Source: Agrobacterium tumefaciens
Lineage (GTDB): Bacteria; Pseudomonadota; Alphaproteobacteria; Rhizobiales; Rhizobiaceae
DNA length: 64,000 nucleotides
Reading direction: 5' to 3'
NCBI RefSeq assembly: GCF_013318015.2
Contig: NZ_CP115841.1
Coordinates: 2,418,001-2,482,000, forward strand
Shown: positions 1-8,735 of the stretch, piece by piece
How positions within the stretch are numbered: position 1 is the first letter of the stretch
Layout of the letters: each line of letters starts with the position of its first letter
Translations under genes and position numbers: made by a program
The notes under the pieces: generated by a model
Seen by the model: only the letters and a program-made list of their open reading frames with translations
What the model was told of the DNA's origin: nothing
Databases searched by the model: none

Positions 1-3000
1 CCGAACCGGGTGCGCCGGTGCTGGAGGTGGATCAGGCCTATCAGGAGGCCTTCACGCCGGAAGAGGCGATTGGCGACATGGCGGATATTCTGGCCACCGT
101 GAAGGGTGAGCCGGTCCGCATCGAATTTTACCAGCAGGAAGGCCAGTCAGCTGAGACGCTGTCGCTGAAGATCTTCCATCGGGATGGCCATCTGCCACTG
201 TCGCGCCGTGTGCCGCTGCTGGAAAACCTAGGTTTCAACGTCATCAGTGAGCGCACCTTCGACATCGGTGTCATCTCGGATGGCGAAAAGCGCGACATCG
301 TGCTGCATGATATGGAACTCGCCGTCGCCAAGGGCGTGACGCTCGATCTGCCGCAATACGGACAGAAACTCGAAGAAGCATTCCTTGCTGCCTTCTCGGG
401 CAAGGTCGATAATGACAACTTCAACCGGCTGATCCTCGCCTGCGGCCTTACCGTGCGCGAAGTGTCCGTCCTGCGCGCCTATGCCCGTTATCTGCGCCAG
501 ACCGGAATCGTTTATTCCCAGGAGCATATTTCCGAAACGCTCTTTAAATATCCGGCCATTTCACGGAATATTTTCGCGTTGTTCAAGGCTGGCTTCGATC
601 CGTCCATCGACGAGAAGAAGCGGCTGAAGAAACTGGCAGAGATGCACAAGACGATCGAAGCGGCATTGAGCGGTGTTCCCAATCTCGATGAAGACCGCAC
701 CTTGCGGCGTTATGTCAACGCCATCGACGCCACGCTTCGTACCAACTACTTCCAGAAAAACACCGATGGCACGCCGCGTGACCTGTTGGCGTTCAAGTTC
801 GATCCCAAACATCTGGACGGCCTGCCCGATCCACGTCCTTTCCGCGAAATCTTCGTCTACGGAACCGAAGTAGAAGGCGTGCATCTGCGCTTTGGCAAAG
901 TGGCGCGCGGCGGTCTGCGCTGGTCGGATCGCGGCCAGGATTACCGCACGGAAGTGCTCGGTCTCGTCAAGGCGCAGCAGGTCAAGAATGCGGTGATCGT
1001 TCCCGTTGGCGCCAAGGGCGGCTTTTTCCCGAAGAACCTGCCTGTTGGCGGCTCCCGCGACGAGGTCTTCAATGCAGGCCGTGAAGCCTACAAGACCTAT
1101 ATCCGCACTCTTCTGTCCATCACCGACAATATCGTCGACGACGCCGTCGTACCGCCGGCCGATACGTTGCGGCTTGATGGGGACGATCCCTACTTCGTCG
1201 TCGCCGCCGATAAGGGGACAGCGACATTCTCCGATACGGCAAACGGCCTCGCCCACGACGCCGGCTTCTGGCTGGACGATGCCTTCGCATCGGGTGGTTC
1301 CGCCGGTTACGACCACAAGAAGATGGGAATCACCGCACGCGGTGCCTGGGAAACGGTAAAGCGTCATTTCCGCGAAATGGACACCGACATCCAGACCACG
1401 CCCTTCACAGTGGCAGGTGTCGGCGACATGTCCGGCGACGTTTTCGGTAACGGCATGTTGCTGTCGGAAAAGATCAGGCTGATCGCAGCATTCGATCATC
1501 GCGACATCTTCATCGATCCGGATCCCGATACCGACAAATCCTTCGCTGAGCGCAAGCGGCTTTTCGAATTGCCACGCTCAAGCTGGCAGGATTACGACCG
1601 TTCAACGCTCTCTAAAGGCGCAATGATCATCTCGCGTTCCGAAAAATCGGTGACGCTGACGCCGGAAGCCGTCGCTGCCATCGGCATCGACAAATCCGTC
1701 GCTACACCCTTCGAGATCATGACCGCCATTCTGAAGGCGCCAACCGATCTTCTGTGGTTCGGCGGCATCGGCACCTATATCAAGGCGGCGGTGGAAACCA
1801 ACGCCGAGGTGGGTGACAGGGCGAACGACCCCATCCGCGTCAACGCCACCGAGCTGCGCGCCAAGGTCATCGGCGAAGGCGCCAATCTCGGCATTACCCA
1901 GAAGGGCCGTATCGCCTATGCGCTGGCGGGTGGGCGTTGCAATTCCGACGCCATCGACAACTCGGCCGGCGTGAATTCCTCCGACGTCGAGGTCAATATC
2001 AAAATCGCCCTCGCCTCCGCGGTCAATAGCGGCCGCCTAACGATGCCGAAGCGCAACCAGCTTCTTGCCTCCATGACGCCGGAAGTGGCGCAGCTGGTGC
2101 TGCGCAACAACTACCTGCAATCGCTGGCAATCTCGCTGACGGAGCGGCTTGGGCTTGCAAACCGGGAAGAACTCGGCCGCCTGATGAGCGCGCTGGAGGC
2201 AACCGGGCAACTGAACCGGAAGGTCGAAACCTTGCCGAGCAATGCCGAGCTCAGCGAAAGATATGCCACCGGCAAGCCGCTGACCCGGCCGGAAATCGGG
2301 GTGCTGCTTTCCTATGCCAAGCTGACGCTGTTCGACGCTCTGGTGGCAAGCCCGCTGCCCGACGAACCCTATCTCCAGCATCTGCTCGCAGACTATTTCC
2401 CGGCCAAGATGCAGAAGAACTATGCAGACGATATCAAGGCGCATCGCCTGCACCGCGAAATCGTTGCGACGGCGCTCGCCAATGCCGTGGTGAACCGCGG
2501 CGGCCCTGGCTTCGTGCAGAAACTCGCCGATGCGAGCGGCCTCCTGTCGGCCGATGTCGTCAAGGCAGCGGTGATCGTGGAGGATGGTTTCGGCCTCAAA
2601 CGTCTTTGGAGCGAGGTTGACGCGCTCGACGGAAAGATCGGCGGAGAAGTCCAGAACGGACTTTATGCCACGATCACCCGCATCTACTCCGATGCAAGCA
2701 GGCTTTATTTGCAAACCGGGAGCGTGGGCGCTGGAACGAGCGACATGGCAACCGAAATCGAGCGCCTGAAAACTGCCATCAAGACGCTATCGCCGGCAGC
2801 GGCGAAATATCGCCGCGAGCTTGGCGTCACCGAAATCGACGGTGTTCCCTCTGGCCTTCTGGAAGAGCTGGATACGCTTTCCCTGCTGGTCTATGTGCCA
2901 GAGATCATGCGTATCGCCGAAAATGCGGGCACGACGCTTGCCCGCGCCGCCGAAAGCTACGCCACGGTCTCCTCGACCTTCCGTGTCGCGCGGCTGCTGG

Positions 3001-3278
3001 ATGCCAGCCAGCGCATCACGCCGGCCGATCACTACGAGAGCCTGGCTCTTCTGCGCAGCCAGGACCAGATCGCCTTGTCGAGACGCCGGATCGTCATCTC
3101 GGCCCTAACCGAGTATGCGAAGGAAAAGGACCCGGTTCAGGCCTGGTATGCCGCCGACCGCGTGCGCGTCAATCGCATCGTCTCGGAACTCGGTGCACTG
3201 AGCGAAAGCGGCGATACCAACCTCGCCCGCCTGACAGTGGCGGCGGGGCTGCTTGGCGATATCGTTCAGACGCGCTGA
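1..3278 (+). CDS. NAD-specific glutamate dehydrogenase, large type, C-terminal part (5' end outside window)
   Basis: Cytoplasmic enzyme that oxidatively deaminates glutamate to 2-oxoglutarate with NAD. The frame is open from base 3 with no start in the window, and about 1,091 residues are visible. Large GDHs of this class run to roughly 1,550-1,650 residues, so about the first third lies to the left. The catalytic core is clear: RGGLRWSDRG near 905-935, a lysine/glycine segment VPVGAKGGF near 1002-1030, and a nucleotide-binding GVGDMSGDVFGNG near 1420-1455, followed by the long helical C-terminal region of the family. A perfect 10-bp hairpin follows the stop codon. Family assignment is firm; the start cannot be judged here. 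Confidence 0.95.
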   Translation, partial: EPGAPVLEVDQAYQEAFTPEEAIGDMADILATVKGEPVRIEFYQQEGQSAETLSLKIFHRDGHLPLSRRVPLLENLGFNVISERTFDIGVISDGEKRDIVLHDMELAVAKGVTLDLPQYGQKLEEAFLAAFSGKVDNDNFNRLILACGLTVREVSVLRAYARYLRQTGIVYSQEHISETLFKYPAISRNIFALFKAGFDPSIDEKKRLKKLAEMHKTIEAALSGVPNLDEDRTLRRYVNAIDATLRTNYFQKNTDGTPRDLLAFKFDPKHLDGLPDPRPFREIFVYGTEVEGVHLRFGKVARGGLRWSDRGQDYRTEVLGLVKAQQVKNAVIVPVGAKGGFFPKNLPVGGSRDEVFNAGREAYKTYIRTLLSITDNIVDDAVVPPADTLRLDGDDPYFVVAADKGTATFSDTANGLAHDAGFWLDDAFASGGSAGYDHKKMGITARGAWETVKRHFREMDTDIQTTPFTVAGVGDMSGDVFGNGMLLSEKIRLIAAFDHRDIFIDPDPDTDKSFAERKRLFELPRSSWQDYDRSTLSKGAMIISRSEKSVTLTPEAVAAIGIDKSVATPFEIMTAILKAPTDLLWFGGIGTYIKAAVETNAEVGDRANDPIRVNATELRAKVIGEGANLGITQKGRIAYALAGGRCNSDAIDNSAGVNSSDVEVNIKIALASAVNSGRLTMPKRNQLLASMTPEVAQLVLRNNYLQSLAISLTERLGLANREELGRLMSALEATGQLNRKVETLPSNAELSERYATGKPLTRPEIGVLLSYAKLTLFDALVASPLPDEPYLQHLLADYFPAKMQKNYADDIKAHRLHREIVATALANAVVNRGGPGFVQKLADASGLLSADVVKAAVIVEDGFGLKRLWSEVDALDGKIGGEVQNGLYATITRIYSDASRLYLQTGSVGAGTSDMATEIERLKTAIKTLSPAAAKYRRELGVTEIDGVPSGLLEELDTLSLLVYVPEIMRIAENAGTTLARAAESYATVSSTFRVARLLDASQRITPADHYESLALLRSQDQIALSRRRIVISALTEYAKEKDPVQAWYAADRVRVNRIVSELGALSESGDTNLARLTVAAGLLGDIVQTR

Positions 3279-3295
3279 TCGACCATTCGACAAAC

Positions 3296-3322
3296 GCCAT
3301 CCGGGTGACTGGCCCGGATGGC
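3296..3322 (+). terminator. Stem-loop after glutamate dehydrogenase gene
   Basis: GCCATCCGGG (3296-3305) pairs perfectly with CCCGGATGGC (3313-3322) around a 7-base loop, 18 bases after the stop codon. No T-run follows, so it may be a weak terminator or an mRNA 3'-end stabiliser. Confidence 0.55.
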
Positions 3323-3385
3323 CATAAATGAAGCGGTTGCGCCGGCATCACGCATTTTATCCCCCCATATCCGATAGGACGATGA

Positions 3386-4762
3386 ATGACTGTCCCCTCC
3401 CCAAATGCGGAAACAGTGGTTGCCAAACGCGGCATCTGGGGCTGGGTCATGTTCGATTGGGCGGCACAGCCCTTTTTCACGGTCGTTACGACCTTCGTTT
3501 TCGGACCCTACTTTGTCGCCCGCCTCACCGATGATCCTATTTCGGCGCAGGCGACATGGAGCAACATGGCGACGGTCTCCTCGATCATCATCGCCCTATT
3601 CTCCCCCATTCTCGGCTCCATCGCTGACCAATCCGGCGCAAGAAAGCCGTGGATCGCCTTTTTTGCCGCCATCAAGATCGTCAGCCTTTTATTCCTCTGG
3701 TTTGCAGCACCGGGTTCGCCGATCATCCTGCCCATCGTCTGCATGATATTCGCATCCATCGCGGCGGAGTTTTCGATCGTCTTCAACGATTCCATGATGC
3801 CGCGACTGACCAATCCGCAGAATGTCGGACGCATTTCCAATCTCGCCTGGGGGCTCGGTTATCTCGGCGGCATGGTGGTGCTGATTGCCGTGGTGACGCT
3901 TCTGGCCGCAAATCCACAGACAGGACTGACTATCGCCGGTATCAAGCCGCTTTTCGGTCTCGATCCCGCAACCGGCGAGGACGCCAGAATAACCGGCCCG
4001 ATAGCCGCAATCTGGTATTTGCTCTTCATTCTGCCGATGTTTCTGCTGACCCCGGATGCGGACAGGGGCCTACCCTTCGGAGCGGCGATCCGCTCTGGCC
4101 TTGCGGAGCTCAAGACAACCCTGCGCGAACTTCGAGACAGACCCGTCCTGTTGCGGTTCCTGATTGCACGTATGCTTTATCAGGACGGCGTCAACGGCGT
4201 GCTCATTCTGGGTGGGGTATTTGCGGCGGGAATGTTCGGCTGGGCGACGATGGAAATCGGCCTCTTCGGCATCCTGCTCAACGTCGTCGCCATCGTGGGT
4301 TGCTTTGCGGCCGGGCGCGTCGATCAGAAACTTGGCTCGCGGATCACCATACTCATCAGCCTGGTTCTTCTGCTCATCGCGACGGTCGGCATCGTCTCGA
4401 CAGGAAAGGGCTCGACACTGTTTGGCTGGATCCAATTGCCCACAGCGGACAATGGCGGCATCTTCGCAACCGGCGCGGAAAAGGCCTATCTGCTCTATGG
4501 CATATTGATTGGCCTCGCCTTCGGTCCCGTTCAGGCCTCGTCGCGTTCCTATCTGGCGCGCAACATCACCATTGCCGAGGCGGGACGCTATTTCGGCATC
4601 TATGCGCTATCGGGCCGCGCCACCAGCTTCATGGCGACGCTGTCCTTTTCAATAGCAACCTACCTCAGTGGCTCCGCACATATTGGCATGGCCACCCTCA
4701 TCGTGTTTCTGGGGTTGGGCTTTGTTCTGTTGCTGCGCGTCCCGGAACGGGCGGCAAGCTAA
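3386..4762 (+). CDS. MFS transporter, UMF22/Atg22-like family
   Basis: 458-residue inner-membrane protein with about twelve hydrophobic segments. The N-terminal segment (WGWVMFDWAAQPFFTVVTTF) and the following SPILGSIADQSGARKPWI loop match the bacterial major facilitator group related to yeast Atg22, often annotated as UMF1/MFS. The substrate is unknown; amino-acid efflux is only a guess from the eukaryotic relatives. The gene stands alone, 107 bases after glutamate dehydrogenase, and converges on phaR across a short hairpin. An out-of-frame ATG lies 4 bases upstream of the chosen ATG. Confidence 0.8.
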   Translation: MTVPSPNAETVVAKRGIWGWVMFDWAAQPFFTVVTTFVFGPYFVARLTDDPISAQATWSNMATVSSIIIALFSPILGSIADQSGARKPWIAFFAAIKIVSLLFLWFAAPGSPIILPIVCMIFASIAAEFSIVFNDSMMPRLTNPQNVGRISNLAWGLGYLGGMVVLIAVVTLLAANPQTGLTIAGIKPLFGLDPATGEDARITGPIAAIWYLLFILPMFLLTPDADRGLPFGAAIRSGLAELKTTLRELRDRPVLLRFLIARMLYQDGVNGVLILGGVFAAGMFGWATMEIGLFGILLNVVAIVGCFAAGRVDQKLGSRITILISLVLLLIATVGIVSTGKGSTLFGWIQLPTADNGGIFATGAEKAYLLYGILIGLAFGPVQASSRSYLARNITIAEAGRYFGIYALSGRATSFMATLSFSIATYLSGSAHIGMATLIVFLGLGFVLLLRVPERAAS

Positions 4763-4773
4763 AGAACCGGAGA

Positions 4774-4804
4774 GAGCATTTGAGGGGTCTCACCCGAAAT
4801 GCTC
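4774..4804. terminator. Convergent terminator hairpin between MFS gene and phaR
   Basis: GAGCATTT (4774-4781) pairs with AAATGCTC (4797-4804) in the 51-base gap between two convergent genes. It could serve both strands, but no strong T-run is present. Confidence 0.4.
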
Positions 4805-4813
4805 CAGCCTCCT

Positions 4814-5389
4814 TCAGAGCTGATCGAGTTTTTGCTGCAATGCGCGCAGCTGCGACTTCAGCTCATCGATTTCGGATGCATTCGGCTTGCGCGTTTCCTT
4901 GGGCGCCTGCGGCATTGCAAAAGGCGTGAACCCCTGCATTGCCTGCCGGAACAGTTCCGTATTGCGGCGGATCTGCTCTTCCATCATTTGCAATGGAGCC
5001 TGGAAATTCCGCGCAAGCGACCCGTCACCGAACGCCTTGGCCATATGCTCCTGCATCTGGCTCTGCTGATCGGAGAAGGTTTTCATCGAATGTTCGAGAA
5101 ATGTCGGAACGACCATCTGCATCTGGTCACCGTAATAGGAGATCAACTGCCGCAGAAACGCCGTTGGCAAAAGCGTATTGCCGGTTTTGGCTTCCTGTTC
5201 AACAATGATCTGCGTCAGAACCGCATGGGTGATGTCTTCGGATGATTTAGCGTCCTGAACCTTGAAGTCCTCGCCCCGTTTAACCATCTGCGCCAGATCA
5301 TCCAGCGTCACATAGGTGCTGGTTCCGGTGTTGTAGAGCCGCCGGTTGGCATATTTTTTAATGATTGTTTCGCCGTCGTGTTTTGCCAT
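4814..5389 (-). CDS. phaR: Polyhydroxyalkanoate synthesis repressor PhaR
   Basis: 191-residue DNA-binding regulator of polyhydroxybutyrate metabolism. The PHB_acc_N domain is at about residues 8-68 (IIKKYANRRLYNTGTSTYV, then TLDDLAQMVKRGEDF), followed by the PHB accumulation domain (residues ~70-115) and a C-terminal heptad-like helix ending LRALQQKLDQL. In characterised PhaR proteins the regulator binds both PHB granules and promoter DNA and represses phasin and pha genes. The ATG at 5389 has an AGGAGG-type ribosome site 5 bases upstream. It is divergent from phbAB across a 241-base gap with an inverted repeat that could be its operator. Confidence 0.93.
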   Translation of the reverse strand: MAKHDGETIIKKYANRRLYNTGTSTYVTLDDLAQMVKRGEDFKVQDAKSSEDITHAVLTQIIVEQEAKTGNTLLPTAFLRQLISYYGDQMQMVVPTFLEHSMKTFSDQQSQMQEHMAKAFGDGSLARNFQAPLQMMEEQIRRNTELFRQAMQGFTPFAMPQAPKETRKPNASEIDELKSQLRALQQKLDQL

Positions 5390-5457
5390 GCCCGCCTCCT
5401 CGCGATGATGGTATTTTCTTGTTTTTTGGTGTTATTGCTCTTCCCGCGCGAAGTGTA

Positions 5458-5517
5458 TGCGCAAAACAAGCCCCGTGACAAATGTTTTGTGCATCGCAAC
5501 AGTTTGTTTTTTGCGCA
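5458..5517. promoter_or_regulatory. Inverted repeat in the phaR/phbA divergent promoter region
   Basis: TGCGCAAAA (5458-5466) and TTTTGCGCA (5509-5517) form a perfect 9-bp inverted repeat with arms about 51 bases apart, in the only gap between phaR and phbA. GCGCA/TGCGC-type sites with GCAG repeats resemble the TGC-rich targets reported for PhaR in other alphaproteobacteria. Assignment as a PhaR operator is inference. Confidence 0.4.
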
Positions 5518-5630
5518 GCAATTTTCCGCAAGATTCCGGCTTGATTTAGCAACATCTTTTAAAGCAACTTTCGGCATTTGACTTGTATTCAAAGCTTTGC
5601 CAGTCTCCGCCCGCAAGTGAGGAGAAACAG

Positions 5631-6809
5631 ATGACGCCTTCAATCGTGATTGCCAGCGCTGCGCGCACTGCCGTCGGTTCTTTCAATGGTGGCTTTGCCA
5701 ATACGCCCGCCCACGAGCTTGGGGCAACCGTCATCAACGCCGTCCTGGAGCGCGCCGGTGTCGCAGCCCGTGAAATCGATGAGGTCATCCTCGGTCAGGT
5801 GTTGACGGCAGGCGAAGGGCAGAACCCGGCGCGGCAGGCGGCAATGAAAGCCGGCATTCCGCAGGAAGCAACCGCCTTCGGCATCAATCAGCTATGCGGT
5901 TCCGGCCTGCGCGCTGTCGCACTCGGCATGCAGCAGATCGTTACCGGCGACGCGGCCATCATCATTGCCGGCGGGCAGGAATCCATGTCCATGGCGCCCC
6001 ATTGTGCCCATTTGCGTGGCGGCGTGAAGATGGGCGATTTCAAGATGATTGACACCATGCTGAAAGACGGCCTGACGGATGCCTTTTACGGCTACCACAT
6101 GGGCATAACCGCCGAGAACATCGCCCGGCAATGGCAGCTTTCCCGTGATGAACAGGACCAGTTCGCTGTCGCATCGCAAAACAAGGCCGAAGCCGCACAG
6201 AGCGCCGGCCGTTTTGCAGATGAGATCGTGGCTTTCTCGGTCACGGGCCGCAAGGCAGATATCATCATCGATGCTGACGAACACATCCGTACCGGTGTTT
6301 CGCTGGAAACCATGGCAAAGCTGCGCCCCGCCTTCGACAAGGAGGGCACGGTAACGGCCGGCAACGCCTCCGGCCTCAATGATGGCGCTGCTGCCACACT
6401 TTTGATGTCGGAGCAGGAAGCGGCAAAGCGCGGTATCAAACCGCTGGCGCGCATCGCCTCCTGGGCGACGGCGGGTGTCGATCCGCAGATCATGGGAACC
6501 GGCCCCATCCCCGCCTCACGCAAGGCGCTGGCCAAGGCAGGCTGGTCGATCGGCGATATCGGCCTCGTTGAGGCCAACGAAGCCTTTGCCGCCCAGTCCT
6601 GCGCTGTCGTGCGTGAGCTTGGTCTTGATCCTGATATCGTCAACGTCAATGGCGGTGCGATCGCCATCGGCCATCCGATTGGCGCATCCGGCGCCCGTGT
6701 CCTGAACACGCTGATTTTCGAGATGCGCCGCCGCAACGTATCGAAGGGGCTCGCGACGCTCTGCATCGGCGGCGGCATGGGTGTTGCCATGTGCATCGAG
6801 GCGCTCTGA
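5631..6809 (+). CDS. phbA: Acetyl-CoA acetyltransferase (beta-ketothiolase)
   Basis: Biosynthetic thiolase of 392 residues that condenses two acetyl-CoA to acetoacetyl-CoA, the first step of PHB synthesis. The nucleophilic cysteine is C89 in NQLCGSG, the NEAFAAQ and GHPIGASGAR (catalytic His) motifs follow, and the second cysteine lies in CIGGGMGVAM at the C-terminus. Length and spacing equal those of classical PhaA. The ATG at 5631, preceded by GAGGAG, was chosen over an in-frame ATG 48 bases upstream because only this start gives the family N-terminus (MTPSIVIASAART). phbB follows after 127 bases. Confidence 0.96.
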   Translation: MTPSIVIASAARTAVGSFNGGFANTPAHELGATVINAVLERAGVAAREIDEVILGQVLTAGEGQNPARQAAMKAGIPQEATAFGINQLCGSGLRAVALGMQQIVTGDAAIIIAGGQESMSMAPHCAHLRGGVKMGDFKMIDTMLKDGLTDAFYGYHMGITAENIARQWQLSRDEQDQFAVASQNKAEAAQSAGRFADEIVAFSVTGRKADIIIDADEHIRTGVSLETMAKLRPAFDKEGTVTAGNASGLNDGAAATLLMSEQEAAKRGIKPLARIASWATAGVDPQIMGTGPIPASRKALAKAGWSIGDIGLVEANEAFAAQSCAVVRELGLDPDIVNVNGGAIAIGHPIGASGARVLNTLIFEMRRRNVSKGLATLCIGGGMGVAMCIEAL

Positions 6810-6848
6810 AAACCGCCTTGCGGCCTTCCAAAAAGCAATTCCGGTTCA

Positions 6849-6885
6849 GCGGCCAATAGGGTAGAAGCGGTCTCCCATTGGCCGC
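6849..6885 (+). terminator. Strong hairpin between phbA and phbB
   Basis: GCGGCCAAT (6849-6857), a bulged A and GGG pair with CCC and ATTGGCCGC (6874-6885), a 12-bp stem. It sits inside the presumed phbAB transcript and may act as a partial terminator or set the phbA:phbB ratio. Confidence 0.5.
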
Positions 6886-6936
6886 ATTTCTGTGGCCGTT
6901 GAGCACGGCTAAAATAGTTCAGGAAATGGAGGCCAT

Positions 6937-7662
6937 ATGAGCCGGGTTGCGTTGATTTCGGGCGGGACAAGCGGCATAGGCGCAGCAATAGCCCGCGCCT
7001 TGCAGGCAGCCGGCTACCAGGTGGCCGTCAACTACGCCTTCACGACCGATAGGGCAGAGGCCTTCCAGAAAGAAACCGGCATCCCCGCGTTTCAATGGGA
7101 CGTGCGAGACTATGATGCCTGCGTAAAAGGCATAGCCCAGGTTGAAGAGGCCTTCGGCCCCGTCGAGGTTCTCGTCAACAATGCCGGCATCACCCGCGAT
7201 GCGATGTTTCACAAGATGACACCGCAGCAATGGCGCGAGGTGATCGACACCAACCTCACCGGCGTCTTCAACATGACGCATCCAGTCTGGTTGGGTATGC
7301 GCGACCGCGGCTTCGGTCGCATCGTCAATATTTCCTCCATCAATGGCCAGAAGGGCCAGGCAGGCCAGGTCAACTATTCAGCCTCAAAGGCTGGCGATAT
7401 CGGCTTCACCAAGGCGCTCGCCCAGGAAGGCGCAAGCCGCAACATTACCGTCAACGCCATCTGCCCCGGTTACATCGGCACGGAGATGGTGAGGGCTATA
7501 CCGGAGAAAGTGCTGGCCGAGCGGATCGTGCCGCAAATCCCGATCGGGCGCCTGGGCGAACCGGAAGAAATCGCGCGCTGCGTCCTTTTTCTCGTGTCGG
7601 ACGAGGCCGGTTTCATAACCGGCTCCACGATGACCGCAAATGGCGGGCAATATTTCGCCTGA
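6937..7662 (+). CDS. phbB: Acetoacetyl-CoA reductase
   Basis: 241-residue short-chain dehydrogenase that reduces acetoacetyl-CoA to (R)-3-hydroxybutyryl-CoA with NADPH, the second step of PHB synthesis. The cofactor motif SGGTSGIG is at residues 8-15, the NNAGITRD motif is at about residue 86, and the catalytic YSASKAG (YxxxK) is near residue 147. The C-terminus GSTMTANGGQYFA is typical of PhaB. The ATG has AGGAAATGGAGG upstream. It lies directly after phbA on the same strand. The PHB synthase gene itself is not in the window. Confidence 0.95.
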   Translation: MSRVALISGGTSGIGAAIARALQAAGYQVAVNYAFTTDRAEAFQKETGIPAFQWDVRDYDACVKGIAQVEEAFGPVEVLVNNAGITRDAMFHKMTPQQWREVIDTNLTGVFNMTHPVWLGMRDRGFGRIVNISSINGQKGQAGQVNYSASKAGDIGFTKALAQEGASRNITVNAICPGYIGTEMVRAIPEKVLAERIVPQIPIGRLGEPEEIARCVLFLVSDEAGFITGSTMTANGGQYFA

Positions 7663-7774
7663 GATCGGCACCCTTTCTAACGGGAAGGAAGCAGGTAAAC
7701 TTTTCGTGATATCCGCCCTGATAATATCGCCACGCACAAAAACTTGATCGAAAAATACCGCAATATAGGAACTG

Positions 7775-7825
7775 CTAAACTAATGAAAATACGACAGTTT
7801 TCGTATAGTTTAGAATGAATCCAGA
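7775..7825 (+). promoter_or_regulatory. Candidate iron-responsive (Irr-type) site and inverted repeat upstream of bfd-bfr
   Basis: CTAAACTA (7775-7782) and TAGTTTAG (7806-7813) form a perfect 8-bp inverted repeat, with a nested ATACGA/TCGTAT hairpin (7789-7794, 7801-7806). The right arm runs into TTTAGAATGAATCCAGA (7809-7825), whose left half equals the rhizobial iron control element half-site TTTAGAA; the right half matches at 4 of 7 positions. Bacterioferritin genes are known Irr targets in rhizobia. Function here is inferred. Confidence 0.4.
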
Positions 7826-7924
7826 GTTCACTTTCGGATATCCTTGGAGGTTTTTCTTGACAGTGGGTGTCCTGTTTTGGTTTAAGAACGAAAACAACGT
7901 GTTGCGTCATACAGGCAGTCGATC

Positions 7925-8236
7925 ATGCTGGTTTGCAGCTGCAATTACATCACCGACCACGATATCCGGGACGTCATTAACGAGCTCCTCGATGAGGACT
8001 GTTGGCAGCTTATCGTTCCGGCAAAAGTGTATCATGCCATGGAAAAACGTGGCCGCTGCTGCGGCTGTTTCCCGACTGTCGTCGACCTGATCATACAGAC
8101 AACCGAAGAATATCACGCCCGTCGCCACTCGACGGAAGCAGATGTTTTTGATTTTATGTCCCGCTTGAAGCGATTCCATGAAGAGAACAGGAGAGCGGAC
8201 ATTGAAAGGCGACACAAGAGTCATCGAGCGGCTTAA
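7925..8236 (+). CDS. bfd: Bacterioferritin-associated ferredoxin
   Basis: 103-residue [2Fe-2S] protein that reduces bacterioferritin so that stored iron can be released. Cluster ligands are visible as C4-x-C6 and C45-x-x-C48 in RGRCCGCF; the spacing between the pairs is longer than the 31 residues of E. coli Bfd. The protein also carries a basic C-terminal tail ([15 protein letters not shown]) absent from the 64-residue E. coli protein. It overlaps bfr by 35 bases in another frame, so the two genes are almost certainly cotranscribed. A possible Irr box lies about 100 bases upstream. Confidence 0.88.
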   Translation: MLVCSCNYITDHDIRDVINELLDEDCWQLIVPAKVYHAMEKRGRCCGCFPTVVDLIIQTTEEYHARRHSTEADVFDFMSRLKRFHEENRRADIERRHKSHRAA

Positions 8237-8687
8237 CGAAGCCCTTTTTCTAGAACTCGGTGCGGTAAACCAGTATTGGCTTCACTACCGACTTCTGAAT
8301 GACTGGGGCTACACCAAGCTTGCAAAGAAGGAGCGTGCGGAATCCATCGAAGAGATGCAGCACGCCGACAAGATCATCGATCGTATCATTTTCCTGGAAG
8401 GTCATCCCAACCTCCAGACCCTGGCTCCCCTGCGCATCGGTCAGAACGTCAAGGAAGTGCTCGAAGCCGATCTGGCGGGCGAATATGACGCACGGACGTC
8501 CTATAAGAAATCGCGCGACATCTGTTCCGAGGCCGGAGACTATGTCTCGATGAAGCTGTTCGAAGCACTGCTGATCGACGAGGAAGGTCACATCGACTTC
8601 CTTGAGACCCAGCTCGAACTGCTCGGCAAGATCGGTGCGGAAAAATACGGCCAACTCAACGCCGATTCCGCCAACGAGGCAGAATAA
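8202..8687 (+). CDS. bfr: Bacterioferritin
   Basis: 161-residue haem-containing ferritin that oxidises and stores iron in a 24-mer shell. With the TTG at 8202 as start, the protein begins [15 protein letters not shown], and the diiron ligands fall at the E. coli positions E18, E51 and H54, with the haem-ligand methionine at M52. An ATG 24 bases upstream (8178) is in frame but would add eight non-conserved residues; AGGAG lies about 10 bases before the TTG. The gene starts inside the end of bfd and is followed by a strong bidirectional terminator. Confidence 0.94.
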   Translation: MKGDTRVIERLNEALFLELGAVNQYWLHYRLLNDWGYTKLAKKERAESIEEMQHADKIIDRIIFLEGHPNLQTLAPLRIGQNVKEVLEADLAGEYDARTSYKKSRDICSEAGDYVSMKLFEALLIDEEGHIDFLETQLELLGKIGAEKYGQLNADSANEAE

Positions 8688-8707
8688 GCTTTCGCAATCG
8701 ACCAAAG

Positions 8708-8734
8708 AAAAGGCGGCCAGTGGCCGCCTTTTTT
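8708..8734. terminator. Bidirectional intrinsic terminator between bfr and rppH
   Basis: AAAAGGCGGCC (8708-8718) and GGCCGCCTTTT (8722-8732) form a GC-rich stem with a 3-base loop, followed by a T-run on the plus strand and preceded by A-rich sequence for the minus strand. The two flanking genes converge on it. Confidence 0.85.
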
Positions 8735-8735
8735 A

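Noticed and set aside
561..1499. 312-codon minus-strand open frame opposite glutamate dehydrogenase
   Set aside because: The catalytic core of the dehydrogenase is coded on the plus strand here; the antisense frame has no family features.
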